In this document: positions 29,932 to 35,600 of the stretch, one piece after another
Layout: every line of letters starts with the position of its first letter
Position numbering within the stretch: the stretch's first letter is position 1
Origin: a virus
DNA length: 64,000 nucleotides
IMG/VR virus record: IMGVR_UViG_3300010370_000034
Coordinates: 1-64,000 of that record
Reading direction: 5' to 3' (one strand)
Notes under the pieces: model-generated
The model's input: the letters and a program-made list of their open reading frames with translations, nothing else
Told to the model about the DNA's origin: nothing
The model's database searches: none
Made by a program: the position numbers and the translations under genes

Positions 29932-30621
29932 ATGAAGAATAAGGTTATCAATCATAAGTACTATCAGTGTTATGATGTATTTGATTCCAAGACAGTTGAG
30001 GAATTAAGCGATAGTTGTGACATTCATTTTGAATTGAACTCTCATCCAAATGCTAAAGCAACAAATCTATATCAAATAACTAAATGTATCATGGATTGCC
30101 ATGGACTACATTTAACAGACAGTCTCATTTATCCGTATTGTCAACCATATTGGAATACATTCTGTAAAACAGTATGTGAAAAAATAAAGGAATATCTATT
30201 ATTACTTCATCCAGAATTATTACTTCCTAAGTGGAATTATGAAAATGAACTCTCTACTGGGTATCAGGTATTTCCACATTCTTGTTGGGCGATTAAAATT
30301 TTGGCAGATAAAAGAAGAAGACCTATATGTAACTTAGAAAAAAGTAAAGATCTTCTTTGGCCAGAAGATACATTTATCACCGCAATTTATTATCTAAAAA
30401 ATACAAGTATTGGTAACGGAACCGTTGTAGAATATAATAAATCTCAGTATTACAAAAGTGATGGCGCAGAAAATTCTTTGTTTATTTTTAGAAATTCTAA
30501 GTTTGGTGAGTACATTCCATATAAAGACGATGAAGAAAAAATCGTAATTCGTTTTGAATTTTGTGTTCTTGGTAAACCTCATAACGTCCCTTGGACATCT
30601 CCGAGAGTTGTTGGACCCTAG
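29932..30621 (+). CDS. Lone plus-strand protein, possible degenerate 2OG-oxygenase fold
   Basis: This 229-aa protein is the only convincing plus-strand gene in the window. The C-terminal half reads 'TFITAIYYLKNTSIGNGTVV' and later 'NSLFIFRNSKFGEYIPY', then 'KIVIRFEFCVLGK'. This layout recalls the jelly-roll of 2OG-Fe(II) oxygenases (predicted strands, GGT-like turn, final R-I-x-x-x-F strand). The usual His-x-Asp and distal His ligands are not evident, so if the fold is right the enzyme may be inactive. A TATCAT/TATAGC-like box sits just before the ATG. The family call is weak. Confidence 0.55.
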   Translation: MKNKVINHKYYQCYDVFDSKTVEELSDSCDIHFELNSHPNAKATNLYQITKCIMDCHGLHLTDSLIYPYCQPYWNTFCKTVCEKIKEYLLLLHPELLLPKWNYENELSTGYQVFPHSCWAIKILADKRRRPICNLEKSKDLLWPEDTFITAIYYLKNTSIGNGTVVEYNKSQYYKSDGAENSLFIFRNSKFGEYIPYKDDEEKIVIRFEFCVLGKPHNVPWTSPRVVGP

Positions 30622-30812
30622 GGGCGAAATTTTTTTCCCAAAAATTTTTCAGATGAAAGTGAAATCACTCACTCGATTTGTCACCTCTGTAGGTTAGGGT
30701 AGTTATCGATTTTATATACGGGCGCAGGGGGCCGCATTAGTATAACTTATGGATCGATTTAACTGCCATAACGAGATCTGATCAATCGATGTGTCCGCAC
30801 GAAAGTATAAAA
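30622..30812. other. Gene-free gap before the bidirectional terminator
   Basis: About 190 bases without a credible gene. It starts with an AT-rich inverted repeat (gaaattttttt / aaaaatttttc) directly after the plus-strand stop, which could help terminate that gene. Further on is ATAACGAGATCT, a 12-mer also present at about 36.62 kb. No tRNA fold is visible. Confidence 0.5.
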
Positions 30813-30836
30813 AACCCCCTCACGAATGAGGGGGTT
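30813..30836. terminator. Strong intrinsic terminator, bidirectional
   Basis: A perfect 10-bp stem (AACCCCCTCA / TGAGGGGGTT) with a CGAA loop. Read on the minus strand it is followed by a TTTTTT run, so it ends the 31-34 kb small-gene transcripts. On the plus strand it would also stop read-through from the lone gene. Confidence 0.9.
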
Positions 30837-30845
30837 AAGTGTTAC

Positions 30846-31016
30846 TTAAGGCAGGCAACCTTTGTCGTCAAGTATACCAATGCTCAATACATTGTTATAC
30901 AAACCAACGTAGAATCTGCCGATTGATAACCCAAACTGCTCATCATCTTTCCCCGCTTGAGTATCAACGCCGAGGTAGAAGAATTCAGCGATTGAGAGAG
31001 AAGTTGCGAATTTCAT
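30846..31016 (-). CDS. Small protein MKFATSLS... (56 aa)
   Basis: The peptide has Gly/Leu-rich beta-like segments (FGLSIGRFYVGLYNNVLSIG) and ends right before the terminator, so it is the last gene of the accessory block. I selected the ATG at 31016 because the longer upstream reading would run through an intergenic hairpin. It is not recognised. Confidence 0.6.
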   Translation of the reverse strand: MKFATSLSIAEFFYLGVDTQAGKDDEQFGLSIGRFYVGLYNNVLSIGILDDKGCLP

Positions 31017-31042
31017 TGTGGTGATGATAGTGTGAACGTAGA

Positions 31043-31061
31043 GGGGGGGATTGCTCCCCCC
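31043..31061 (-). promoter_or_regulatory. Intergenic hairpin GGGGGG-AGCAAT-CCCCCC
   Basis: A 6-bp G/C stem with loop AGCAAT (minus strand) between two small genes. The same stem and identical loop recur at 32073-32090 in the same position relative to genes. There is no T-run, so it may stabilise RNA or mark processing rather than terminate. Confidence 0.55.
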
Positions 31062-31068
31062 GATTGTT

Positions 31069-31206
31069 TCATTCCTCAGGACCGAAAGCACACTCTAGAG
31101 AGTACATTTCCAGTTCCTGATCATCATCATAGAATGTCATCCAATCATCCTCAGTGGGGATGTATTCTTCAATCTGAGAGTCACAAACGAAAGGATCAAA
31201 AGTCAT
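31069..31206 (-). CDS. Very acidic 45-aa protein
   Basis: The peptide MTFDPFVCDSQIEEYIPTED continues acidic to FGPEE. Strongly acidic small proteins of this kind may act as DNA mimics or inhibitors, but that is speculation. The ATG at 31206 sits downstream of a promoter with a 5' leader hairpin. The longer upstream in-frame extension crosses that hairpin and is rejected. Confidence 0.6.
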   Translation of the reverse strand: MTFDPFVCDSQIEEYIPTEDDWMTFYDDDQELEMYSLECAFGPEE

Positions 31207-31223
31207 TTCAGGTGTGGGGTTGT

Positions 31224-31290
31224 GCGGGTGTGTCCCGCTTGAATGTATCTTAGGGGGTGGGGGCACCCTAGAGCGCCCCCTGTAACATTA
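31224..31290 (-). promoter_or_regulatory. Promoter with 5' leader hairpin (copy 1) and upstream GC hairpin
   Basis: On the minus strand: a GGGGGC...GCCCCC hairpin after the winged-helix gene, ACCCCCT, a -10-like TAAGAT (31247-31252), five bases, then CAAGCGGG...CCCGC (stem 31224-31228/31234-31238) and the start of the acidic gene 18 bases on. The same order recurs at 32290-32365, and the -10 plus hairpin part at 31571 and 33855. Confidence 0.6.
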
Positions 31291-31292
31291 AT

Positions 31293-31553
31293 TCACACTC
31301 CCGCCATGGCGGCGATGATGCGATCCCGCTTGCGGATCTGCTCAAAGTTCACAAACCACAGATCCCGCTTGCCATTATCGGAACGGGTGGCGCTCAGAAC
31401 GCCATCCTTTTCAAGGTCAACCATAAGGGCGTGAATGGTGCCCTTGTGGCGGCGGGGATCCATTCCCATAGAGCGCACGAGGTCGCTGCAGGTCTGGGGT
31501 CCGTCGTTGATCAGGCGGGTGCGGATGGCGGTGCGGATGATGGATTTGATCAT
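31293..31553 (-). CDS. Winged-helix DNA-binding protein
   Basis: The 86-aa protein MIKSIIRTAIRTRLINDGPQ has the order helix, 'TCSDLVRSMGMDPRRHKGTI', recognition-like helix, then 'DLEKDGVLSATRSDNGKRDL' as a beta wing, a typical winged-helix layout. It is small, basic and probably a transcription regulator. Codon use is more GC-rich than in the structural genes. It has its own TATAAT promoter and leader hairpin. It is a candidate to bind the repeated operators of the 31-37 kb region, but no target is shown by sequence. Confidence 0.65.
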   Translation of the reverse strand: MIKSIIRTAIRTRLINDGPQTCSDLVRSMGMDPRRHKGTIHALMVDLEKDGVLSATRSDNGKRDLWFVNFEQIRKRDRIIAAMAGV

Positions 31554-31570
31554 CTGTCTGATGGGGTTGT

Positions 31571-31604
31571 GCGGGGAACCTTGCCCCCGCTTGAGATCAT
31601 TATA
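31571..31604 (-). promoter_or_regulatory. Promoter TATAAT with 5' leader hairpin (copy 2)
   Basis: The minus strand reads TATAAT (31599-31604), five bases, then CAAGCGGGGG, a short loop and CCCCGC, 18 bases before the winged-helix gene start. Transcription would begin essentially at the base of the hairpin. No convincing -35 element is present. Confidence 0.65.
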
Positions 31605-31609
31605 GGGGG

Positions 31610-31786
31610 TCAGTCCGCCCAGGTGACTTGCCAGGTGGCGGGTTTGTCACAATCTGAAATAATGTTAACTTGCTCAAAAAATTGCATCCACTCATTGTCA
31701 CTTAGGACGGTGCAATTCTTTTCAACAAGATCTGCGATTCTTTCGGCGGGAAGTTTAAACCGAAGGCGGGAGGGATAGTGTGTCAC
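31610..31786 (-). CDS. Small protein with GTG start (58 aa)
   Basis: The peptide MTHYPSRLRFKLPAERIADL is followed by a helical segment and ends TWQVTWAD. No in-frame ATG occurs upstream before a stop. The GTG overlaps the TGA of the preceding 36-aa gene as GTGA, which suggests translational coupling. Function is unknown. Confidence 0.6.
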   Translation of the reverse strand: MTHYPSRLRFKLPAERIADLVEKNCTVLSDNEWMQFFEQVNIISDCDKPATWQVTWAD

Positions 31787-31893
31787 TGTGTTGAAATCAG
31801 GTTTGCTGTAGTGTGCAGAATGTTGGCGGTGCTGTTTCTAACTGTAGGAGACATTAGAAACATCACCACAAAAATGATGGTGAAAGTTCTCAT
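31783..31893 (-). CDS. 36-aa membrane peptide
   Basis: MRTFTIIFVVMFLMSPTVRN gives one clear hydrophobic helix at residues 4-17, then a polar tail. The start overlaps the previous stop as ATGA and its own stop overlaps the next start as GTGA. This continuous coupling argues that it is real despite its size. Confidence 0.5.
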   Translation of the reverse strand: MRTFTIIFVVMFLMSPTVRNSTANILHTTANLISTQ

Positions 31894-32051
31894 TTCTGTG
31901 GCATCTTAACAGTAACAATCTCAGCAGGAGATCCGCAGGAACGATAGAACTTTGCCATACGATCTGCCTCCTCAAATGTAGCAAACGTTTGCTCTCTCCA
32001 CTCACAAGAATTGTAGGGAGTTTGGTAGCGAATAGTTACACCGAGTGCCAT
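31890..32051 (-). CDS. Small protein MALGVTIRYQ... (53 aa)
   Basis: The protein has a beta-start (VTIRYQTPYNSCEWREQTF), a helix (EEADRMAKFYRSC) and a C-terminal strand (AEIVTVKM), a compact alpha/beta layout. It is the first gene of a three-gene overlapping run. A G/C hairpin with the AGCAAT loop precedes it. Function is unknown. Confidence 0.6.
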   Translation of the reverse strand: MALGVTIRYQTPYNSCEWREQTFATFEEADRMAKFYRSCGSPAEIVTVKMPQK

Positions 32052-32072
32052 GATGTTAGAGTAAAGAATTGG

Positions 32073-32090
32073 AGGGGGATTGCTCCCCCT
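32073..32090 (-). promoter_or_regulatory. Second copy of the GGGGG-AGCAAT-CCCCC hairpin
   Basis: Stem AGGGGG/CCCCCT on 32073-32078 and 32085-32090 with the same six-base loop as the hairpin at 31043-31061. It lies between the stop of one small gene and the start of the next, as the first copy does. Confidence 0.55.
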
Positions 32091-32102
32091 AAGTGTTTCA
32101 AA

Positions 32103-32273
32103 TCAGGCGATGATTTCCATCCATTCCTGTTCGTTACAGTAGATCACAATGGGTTTCCCACCGAGTTCAATGCTCCAATCGAAAGCAACATCTACGGCGT
32201 GTTCTTCACTGGTGAAGAACTCCAGATGATCCATACCAGTGCCCTTAGGAGCAGCAGACCAGGAAGTGAACAT
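32103..32273 (-). CDS. Small acidic protein MFTSWSAAPK... (56 aa)
   Basis: The protein ends 'PIVIYCNEQEWMEIIA', a motif type (x-x-Y-E/N-x-x-E-W-M-E) often seen in small cyanophage proteins. A helix 'SEEHAVDVAFDW' precedes it. It follows the third promoter-hairpin leader. Function is unknown. Confidence 0.6.
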   Translation of the reverse strand: MFTSWSAAPKGTGMDHLEFFTSEEHAVDVAFDWSIELGGKPIVIYCNEQEWMEIIA

Positions 32274-32289
32274 TTCGGGTTTCCGATTG

Positions 32290-32365
32290 TGCGGGATCCG
32301 TTTGCCCCGCTTGAGAGTATCCTACAGCATGGGGTGGGGGCACCGTGGCACCCCCGTAACAATCC
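32290..32365 (-). promoter_or_regulatory. Promoter with 5' leader hairpin (copy 3)
   Basis: On the minus strand: GGGGGTGCCACGGTGCCCC hairpin, ACCCC, ATGC, -10-like TAGGAT (32319-32324), five bases, then CAAGCGGGG...CCCGC (32291-32295/32306-32310) and a short gap to the start. The order matches copy 1 closely, suggesting a duplicated intergenic cassette. Confidence 0.6.
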
Positions 32366-32366
32366 G

Positions 32367-32984
32367 TCACACTAGGTTTTTGTGTATCCTGCGATACGCT
32401 ACCCAAGTGATCGCCTGAACTTGCGCCGCTGAATGATAAGATCCTGCAACCTCAGAGATTAACTTAGCGGCGTCACGGTAAGCATCTTGAATCATGCTGA
32501 AAGTTTTGTCTGACATAGCAGGAACTTCTTTCAGGTTAGTTACACTGCCATTCCAAACATTGTAGGCGTGACCATCAATGCAGGGAGTGTCAGAATTGCC
32601 ATCCTTTGCAATGCAATGATAGAAGGCAATTGTCTTATTTCCACGAAGAACTTTCGTGATAAGATCATCAGAACTCAGCATCAGTTCGATGATAGAAATC
32701 GCCTTATCTTTGTTTGCACTGTAGGAGCAAACTTTTACAGAATCCCAAGGGAGATCATAACAATAGGCGCGAAGCATTGCCTCAGCATCCTCTACATTTC
32801 TTTCCCACTTATTGTTAGGAGAAAGTGCAGCGATAACACCTGCCACAGTGTTAGGATGGAAACCATACTTTTCGCCCAAAGTAACACAAACCATGTAGGC
32901 GTTGTGATACCATTGGGCACCCATCTGCCGATCCAGAGTGTTGCTCTGGAAATACATTGCGATGATCGAATCGGTGTGTGCCAT
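32367..32984 (-). CDS. Conserved hypothetical, possible HhH-GPD-like helical protein
   Basis: The 205-aa protein starts MAHTDSIIAMYFQSNTLDRQ. It includes 'TVAGVIAALSPNNKWERNVE', 'KVLRGNKTIAFYHCI' and 'PCIDGHAYNVWNG'. The mixture of helices with K-T-x-A-F and D-G-H resembles the architecture of base-excision glycosylase-like proteins, but the catalytic Lys/Asp assignment is not certain. I chose the ATG at 32984 because an upstream in-frame extension overlaps the -10-like TAGGAT. It is the largest gene in the small-gene block. Confidence 0.6.
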   Translation of the reverse strand: MAHTDSIIAMYFQSNTLDRQMGAQWYHNAYMVCVTLGEKYGFHPNTVAGVIAALSPNNKWERNVEDAEAMLRAYCYDLPWDSVKVCSYSANKDKAISIIELMLSSDDLITKVLRGNKTIAFYHCIAKDGNSDTPCIDGHAYNVWNGSVTNLKEVPAMSDKTFSMIQDAYRDAAKLISEVAGSYHSAAQVQAITWVAYRRIHKNLV

Positions 32985-33007
32985 GGGGTTGGTTTGGCGT
33001 TGATCGA

Positions 33008-33087
33008 ATCCTACAGCATCGCGGCACCCTGGCAACGGGTTTTGGCATCAGGAAATCTTATGGGCGGCATCAGAAATCCTTATGAGC
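33008..33087 (-). promoter_or_regulatory. TAGGAT promoter and two 22-bp tandem repeats
   Basis: The minus strand has GATGCTGTAGGAT (TAGGAT at 33008-33013), sharing ATGCTGTAGGAT with the copy 3 promoter. Upstream, 33044-33065 and 33066-33087 form an imperfect tandem repeat (GGCATCAG-AAATC-TTATG core on the plus strand). Such repeats next to a promoter may be operator sites. Confidence 0.5.
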
Positions 33088-33159
33088 CAGGGGTTGACTT
33101 CTAGGGGGCAGCGCCCCTACGCTAGAGGGCGGGAGGGGTGGGAAGCATACAGGTATAAA

Positions 33160-33184
33160 AAAACCCCGCCATCGGCGGGGTTTT
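33160..33184. terminator. Intrinsic terminator, bidirectional
   Basis: An 11-bp stem (AAAACCCCGCC / GGCGGGGTTTT) with a three-base loop. On the minus strand a T7 run follows, so it ends the 33.2 kb gene's transcript. A shorter T run follows on the plus strand. Confidence 0.9.
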
Positions 33185-33192
33185 GTGTTAGA

Positions 33193-33381
33193 TTAGAACT
33201 CGACTTGCCAATCTTTATCATTGTTAAGATTGACCCAGAAGAAGTATTTTCTGTTCATTGATGCCAGAAATACTTTATCTCCTTTGTGTTGTTCTACAAT
33301 ACATTCATCGTTGTTCTCCATCATATTAGCAAATCGGTTTTTTGCTTTGCTAGATTTAGGAATGACGAATGCGGTGTCCAT
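33193..33381 (-). CDS. Small basic protein (62 aa)
   Basis: MDTAFVIPKSSKAKNRFANM and a C-terminal beta part (KVFLASMNRKYFFWVNL) suggest an alpha/beta fold. It ends just before the terminator. No domain is recognised. Confidence 0.6.
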   Translation of the reverse strand: MDTAFVIPKSSKAKNRFANMMENNDECIVEQHKGDKVFLASMNRKYFFWVNLNNDKDWQVEF

Positions 33382-33385
33382 GGTA

Positions 33386-33517
33386 TTAGAATTCGATGGG
33401 ATCCAAAGTCGGTTTCATTGTATCATCAGAAGCGGTGATGGTGTCAAGAATCTGAAGGATTTCTTCACCATTACTACCTTGACGAAGCATTGAAATAAGA
33501 ATCGAAGTGTTTTCCAT
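33386..33517 (-). CDS. 43-aa helical protein
   Basis: MENTSILISMLRQGSNGEEI followed by LQILDTI resembles short helical proteins common in cyanophages and cyanobacteria (LLRQG..GEEIL pattern). The ATG is preceded by three copies of an ATCTCG-type palindrome that may control it. Role unknown. Confidence 0.6.
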   Translation of the reverse strand: MENTSILISMLRQGSNGEEILQILDTITASDDTMKPTLDPIEF

Positions 33518-33529
33518 GTTAGGTGTAAA

Positions 33530-33591
33530 CTAGTCGAGATTTGTTAGTGTGATAAACTCGTCGAGATTAAATGTGATAACCTCGACGAGAT
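33530..33591 (-). repeat. Three ATCTCGWCKAG-type palindrome copies (operator-like)
   Basis: On the minus strand, at 33581-33591, 33557-33567 and 33530-33540, are ATCTCGTCGAG, ATCTCGACGAG and ATCTCGACTAG, each followed by GTTATCAC, TTTATCAC or TTTACACC. They form direct repeats 24-27 bp apart in the leader of the 43-aa gene. The same palindrome recurs at 35006 and 36664-36788. Confidence 0.7.
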
Positions 33592-33600
33592 CTGTTGCTA

Positions 33601-33813
33601 TCAGGCAGCAACCAGTTGCTCACTGCGAATAGCAGTGTTCACAAAGCGACCCACGCTACCTTGTGCGTTAATGGTGCTGGTCAGTTCGCTAACGAATTGA
33701 TCCACATTGGGCACAGCGTAGGTATACTCACGACCACCAGTGAAGGTGACGGTCACCTTACCATCTTGCACGTCGCTGATGGACTCGATGGCAGAAGAAG
33801 TGAAGTTAAACAT
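33601..33813 (-). CDS. KTSC-like small protein (70 aa)
   Basis: The protein has the order 'SSAIESISDVQDGKVTVTF', 'GGREYTYAVPNVDQFVSEL' and a C-terminal 'GSVGRFVNTAIR'. This matches the layout of KTSC-type domains (strand, Y-x-Y, helix, S-x-G-x-[YF]-[FV]-N-x-x-I-R), although the terminal Lys-Thr-Ser-Cys motif is not evident. It has its own TTGACA-N17-TATTCT promoter. KTSC domains are of unknown or RNA-linked function. Confidence 0.6.
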   Translation of the reverse strand: MFNFTSSAIESISDVQDGKVTVTFTGGREYTYAVPNVDQFVSELTSTINAQGSVGRFVNTAIRSEQLVAA

Positions 33814-33854
33814 AATAAATTCAAAAAAAGTAAGGGTTTGAGTGAAGTGTTTTG

Positions 33855-33914
33855 AGCGGGATGCTTCACCCCCGCTTGTGAACCTAGAATAGCATCAGTG
33901 GGATGCCGTGTCAA
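33855..33914 (-). promoter_or_regulatory. Sigma70 promoter TTGACA-N17-TATTCT with leader hairpin (copy 4)
   Basis: On the minus strand TTGACA (33909-33914), 17 bases, TATTCT (33886-33891), seven bases, then CAAGCGGGGG...CCCGCT. The -35 overlaps the 3' end of the upstream gene. The leader from hairpin to ATG is about 40 bases. This is the best-defined member of the leader-hairpin family. Confidence 0.8.
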
Positions 33915-34038
33915 CCTGTTGGATCGGTTCGATAACTGTCACAACCTGGTTATCTTCGTTAAGATAATTGGTGGTGATTTCATTCGGTCCAGTGATAACC
34001 TGACCGATGACATAAGCAACCAAAAGTGATTCAATCAT
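33895..34038 (-). CDS. Small protein with hydrophobic start (47 aa)
   Basis: MIESLLVAYVIGQVITGPNE is hydrophobic and resembles a short membrane helix or signal. A polar acidic tail follows. The 3' end carries the -35 of the next gene's promoter. It starts two bases after the preceding stop. Confidence 0.55.
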   Translation of the reverse strand: MIESLLVAYVIGQVITGPNEITTNYLNEDNQVVTVIEPIQQVDTASH

Positions 34039-34040
34039 GA

Positions 34041-34181
34041 TCAATAATGATGGCGGGACATTACACAGTTGGGATCATTGTACCAATCAGAATCCTCATA
34101 ATCTTTGTATTCAGATTCTTGGTAATCTTCCTCTGCCATGTTGGGCATCGGAATGTCATCAATCCAGAGAAGTTCGGGCAT
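34041..34181 (-). CDS. Very acidic 46-aa protein
   Basis: The sequence MPELLWIDDIPMPNMAEEDY continues with many Asp/Glu/Tyr and ends SRHHY. The composition is strongly acidic in the middle, as in several neighbours. A -10-like TATGAT lies about 25 bases upstream. Function is unknown. Confidence 0.6.
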   Translation of the reverse strand: MPELLWIDDIPMPNMAEEDYQESEYKDYEDSDWYNDPNCVMSRHHY

Positions 34182-34198
34182 GGTTCAGTGGTGAACGA

Positions 34199-34330
34199 TC
34201 AAATCATACCACGGCGACCCAGTTCTGCCCACACATGGGACGGTGCTGCAGCTGGCACACCAGTGGCGGTGCTGTTCTTAATCCAGACCAGTTGGCGGGT
34301 CTTGAGATCAGAGGCGGAGACGAGGGTCAT
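34199..34330 (-). CDS. Small GC-rich protein (43 aa)
   Basis: MTLVSASDLKTRQLVWIKNS is followed by an Ala/Pro-rich linker and 'VWAELGRRGMI'. Codon use is richer in C and G than in the structural genes. Between this gene and the one upstream lies a C-rich gap (GTTGCAAATCCCCCGCTGGG on the minus strand), without a clear hairpin. Confidence 0.55.
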   Translation of the reverse strand: MTLVSASDLKTRQLVWIKNSTATGVPAAAPSHVWAELGRRGMI

Positions 34331-34405
34331 GGGGTGTTCCCGTGAACTGATGTCATCATGGCACCCCAGCGGGGGATTTGCAACCCCCTGACCGATTAAA
34401 GTTTC

Positions 34406-34579
34406 TTATCCTTCCAGAATCTCAGGATAAGTTTCACTGATCTCTGTAATCAGTTCTTCTTCGGTGTATTCATTGAAGCATTGAACCAGCATGTCATAAG
34501 CATACTGTTCAAGAGTTTTCATGTCCATACTATCAAGAACCATTTGAGAGTAGGCATCAATCAGTTCTGCTTTGTTCAT
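34406..34579 (-). CDS. Small acidic helical protein (57 aa)
   Basis: MNKAELIDAYSQMVLDSMDM and an acidic C-terminal 'EEELITEISETYPEILEG' predict an all-helical fold. It overlaps the upstream gene's stop as ATGA, implying coupling. It resembles small acidic proteins in other cyanophages but no function is assigned. Confidence 0.65.
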   Translation of the reverse strand: MNKAELIDAYSQMVLDSMDMKTLEQYAYDMLVQCFNEYTEEELITEISETYPEILEG

Positions 34580-34752
34580 GATTCATCTCCAAAGTTGTTC
34601 ATGAGGAAGTCTTCAAGTTCATCGAGTTTGCTATCACTCAATGATACAATGTACTCATCAATGATCGTAGCAAGAAGATCAGGATCTTCTCTACATTTTG
34701 CATACAAGAACTCAAAGAGTTCTGTACCTGTAGAATAGCGAAGATCAGTCAT
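34576..34752 (-). CDS. Small acidic helical protein (58 aa)
   Basis: MTDLRYSTGTELFEFLYAKC is followed by 'LATIIDEYIVSLSDSKLDEL'. It is joined on both sides by ATGA overlaps, making a three-gene coupled run (34964 to 34406). It shows similar helix-plus-acidic layout to its downstream neighbour, so the two may be diverged paralogues. Confidence 0.65.
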   Translation of the reverse strand: MTDLRYSTGTELFEFLYAKCREDPDLLATIIDEYIVSLSDSKLDELEDFLMNNFGDES

Positions 34753-34964
34753 TTGAGAACGTGGCGATAATCAATGGATTTGATGCACCAACCAGACGCG
34801 GTGCTGATCTCATCTATGAGATCTTCCTCATCATCAGCATCCCAGATCTGACCAACATAAACCTCATTGAGACGTTCTTCGGTCATGATCTGATCTGATT
34901 CTGACCAATCATCCTCACAATCAAGTGAGCAATCAAATTGAATTGAAGTGATTTGATACTTCAT
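34749..34964 (-). CDS. Acidic small protein (71 aa)
   Basis: MKYQITSIQFDCSLDCEDDW and 'VYVGQIWDADDEEDLIDEIS' are strongly acidic, then 'TASGWCIKSIDYRHVLK' ends like a small alpha/beta domain. The leader contains the TCTCGTCGAGA palindrome. Similar small proteins are widespread in cyanophages. Confidence 0.65.
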   Translation of the reverse strand: MKYQITSIQFDCSLDCEDDWSESDQIMTEERLNEVYVGQIWDADDEEDLIDEISTASGWCIKSIDYRHVLK

Positions 34965-35005
34965 GATTCAGAAGTGAACAAATGAATGATAAACGCGGGT
35001 GCGCG

Positions 35006-35043
35006 TCTCGTCGAGATTTTATGGACAGTCTGTGAACTGTCCA
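35006..35043 (-). repeat. TCTCGTCGAGA palindrome and TGGACAGT inverted repeat
   Basis: 35006-35016 is the 11-bp palindrome TCTCGTCGAGA. Immediately beside it 35022-35029 and 35036-35043 form the inverted repeat TGGACAGT/ACTGTCCA with a six-base loop. AGTGGACAGT also occurs near 35592 and 36123. The pair lies in the leader of the 71-aa gene. Confidence 0.65.
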
Positions 35044-35169
35044 CTAGAGGAAGAATTCCTCCAGATAATAATCTACAGTGACTTCCAGCTTTGCTGCTTC
35101 CTCTTCAATTGCAGCAGTGAATGCCTCATCAATTGACATCACTTCTTTGAGATTAAGTTCGGGTTTCAT
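35044..35169 (-). CDS. Small acidic protein (41 aa)
   Basis: MKPELNLKEVMSIDEAFTAA continues to an acidic end EEFFL. It predicts one long amphipathic helix. It lies four bases after the stop of the 70-aa gene. No known function. Confidence 0.55.
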   Translation of the reverse strand: MKPELNLKEVMSIDEAFTAAIEEEAAKLEVTVDYYLEEFFL

Positions 35170-35172
35170 AGT

Positions 35173-35385
35173 TTAATCGAAAGAACGCAGACCAATTCGA
35201 TCTGCAGTGCAGATGATCAGTTCACCAAGAACTTCATCATCAATTTGTCCAAGTTTGTCAACAATGATTCCACCGATGTTGGTATGAAGGAATTCCATCC
35301 ATTCATCACTTTCAAACAGTTCTTCAACAACTTCTTGAACAATTGCCTTTGCAATGTTATTCATTGATTTGTTAGAGAGTGCCAT
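35173..35385 (-). CDS. Small helical protein (70 aa)
   Basis: MALSNKSMNNIAKAIVQEVV is followed by 'DEWMEFLHTNIGGIIVDKLG'. The pattern suggests three helices. The ATG overlaps the preceding TGA as TGATG. No motif recognised. Confidence 0.65.
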   Translation of the reverse strand: MALSNKSMNNIAKAIVQEVVEELFESDEWMEFLHTNIGGIIVDKLGQIDDEVLGELIICTADRIGLRSFD

Positions 35386-35534
35386 CAGGATTCACCAGCG
35401 TGTGACATTGCATCCATGATCTTATCATAGAGTGCAGCAACATCGCAACCGACTTGCTCACTGCACTCATCCCAATCATCATGGAATTCGATCAGATCTG
35501 CCAGAGCAGAGAGTTCAGAGATGGTGAAGTTCAT
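35385..35534 (-). CDS. Small acidic protein (49 aa)
   Basis: MNFTISELSALADLIEFHDD followed by 'GCDVAALYDKIMDAMSHAGE' gives two amphipathic helices. A TATACT box lies about 23 bases before the ATG in the context TTATACTGATCTCAGTTCA, nearly the same as the promoter before the gene at 46276. Confidence 0.6.
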   Translation of the reverse strand: MNFTISELSALADLIEFHDDWDECSEQVGCDVAALYDKIMDAMSHAGES

Positions 35535-35556
35535 TGGAGTGGTGTGAACTGAGATC

Positions 35557-35562
35557 AGTATA
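35557..35562 (-). promoter_or_regulatory. -10 element TATACT with shared downstream sequence
   Basis: TTATACTGATCTCAGTTCA on the minus strand closely matches TTATACTGACTTCAGTTCA before the gene at 46276. The shared stretch extends past the -10 into the transcript start, so both promoters may be controlled together. Confidence 0.6.
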
Positions 35563-35600
35563 AGGGGTGGAAGGGGGGTGGTGTGCCCCCCAGTGGACAG

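Noticed and set aside
29932-30621. A firm call as an active 2OG oxygenase
   Set aside because: The H-x-D and distal His ligands are not visible in the expected places.
30622-30845. Possible tRNA or small RNA gene
   Set aside because: No cloverleaf or anticodon-like fold could be drawn; only the terminator is supported.
31431-31778. GC-rich plus-strand frame of 115 codons
   Set aside because: It lies opposite the winged-helix gene, the leader hairpin and the 58-aa gene and has no promoter or ribosome site.
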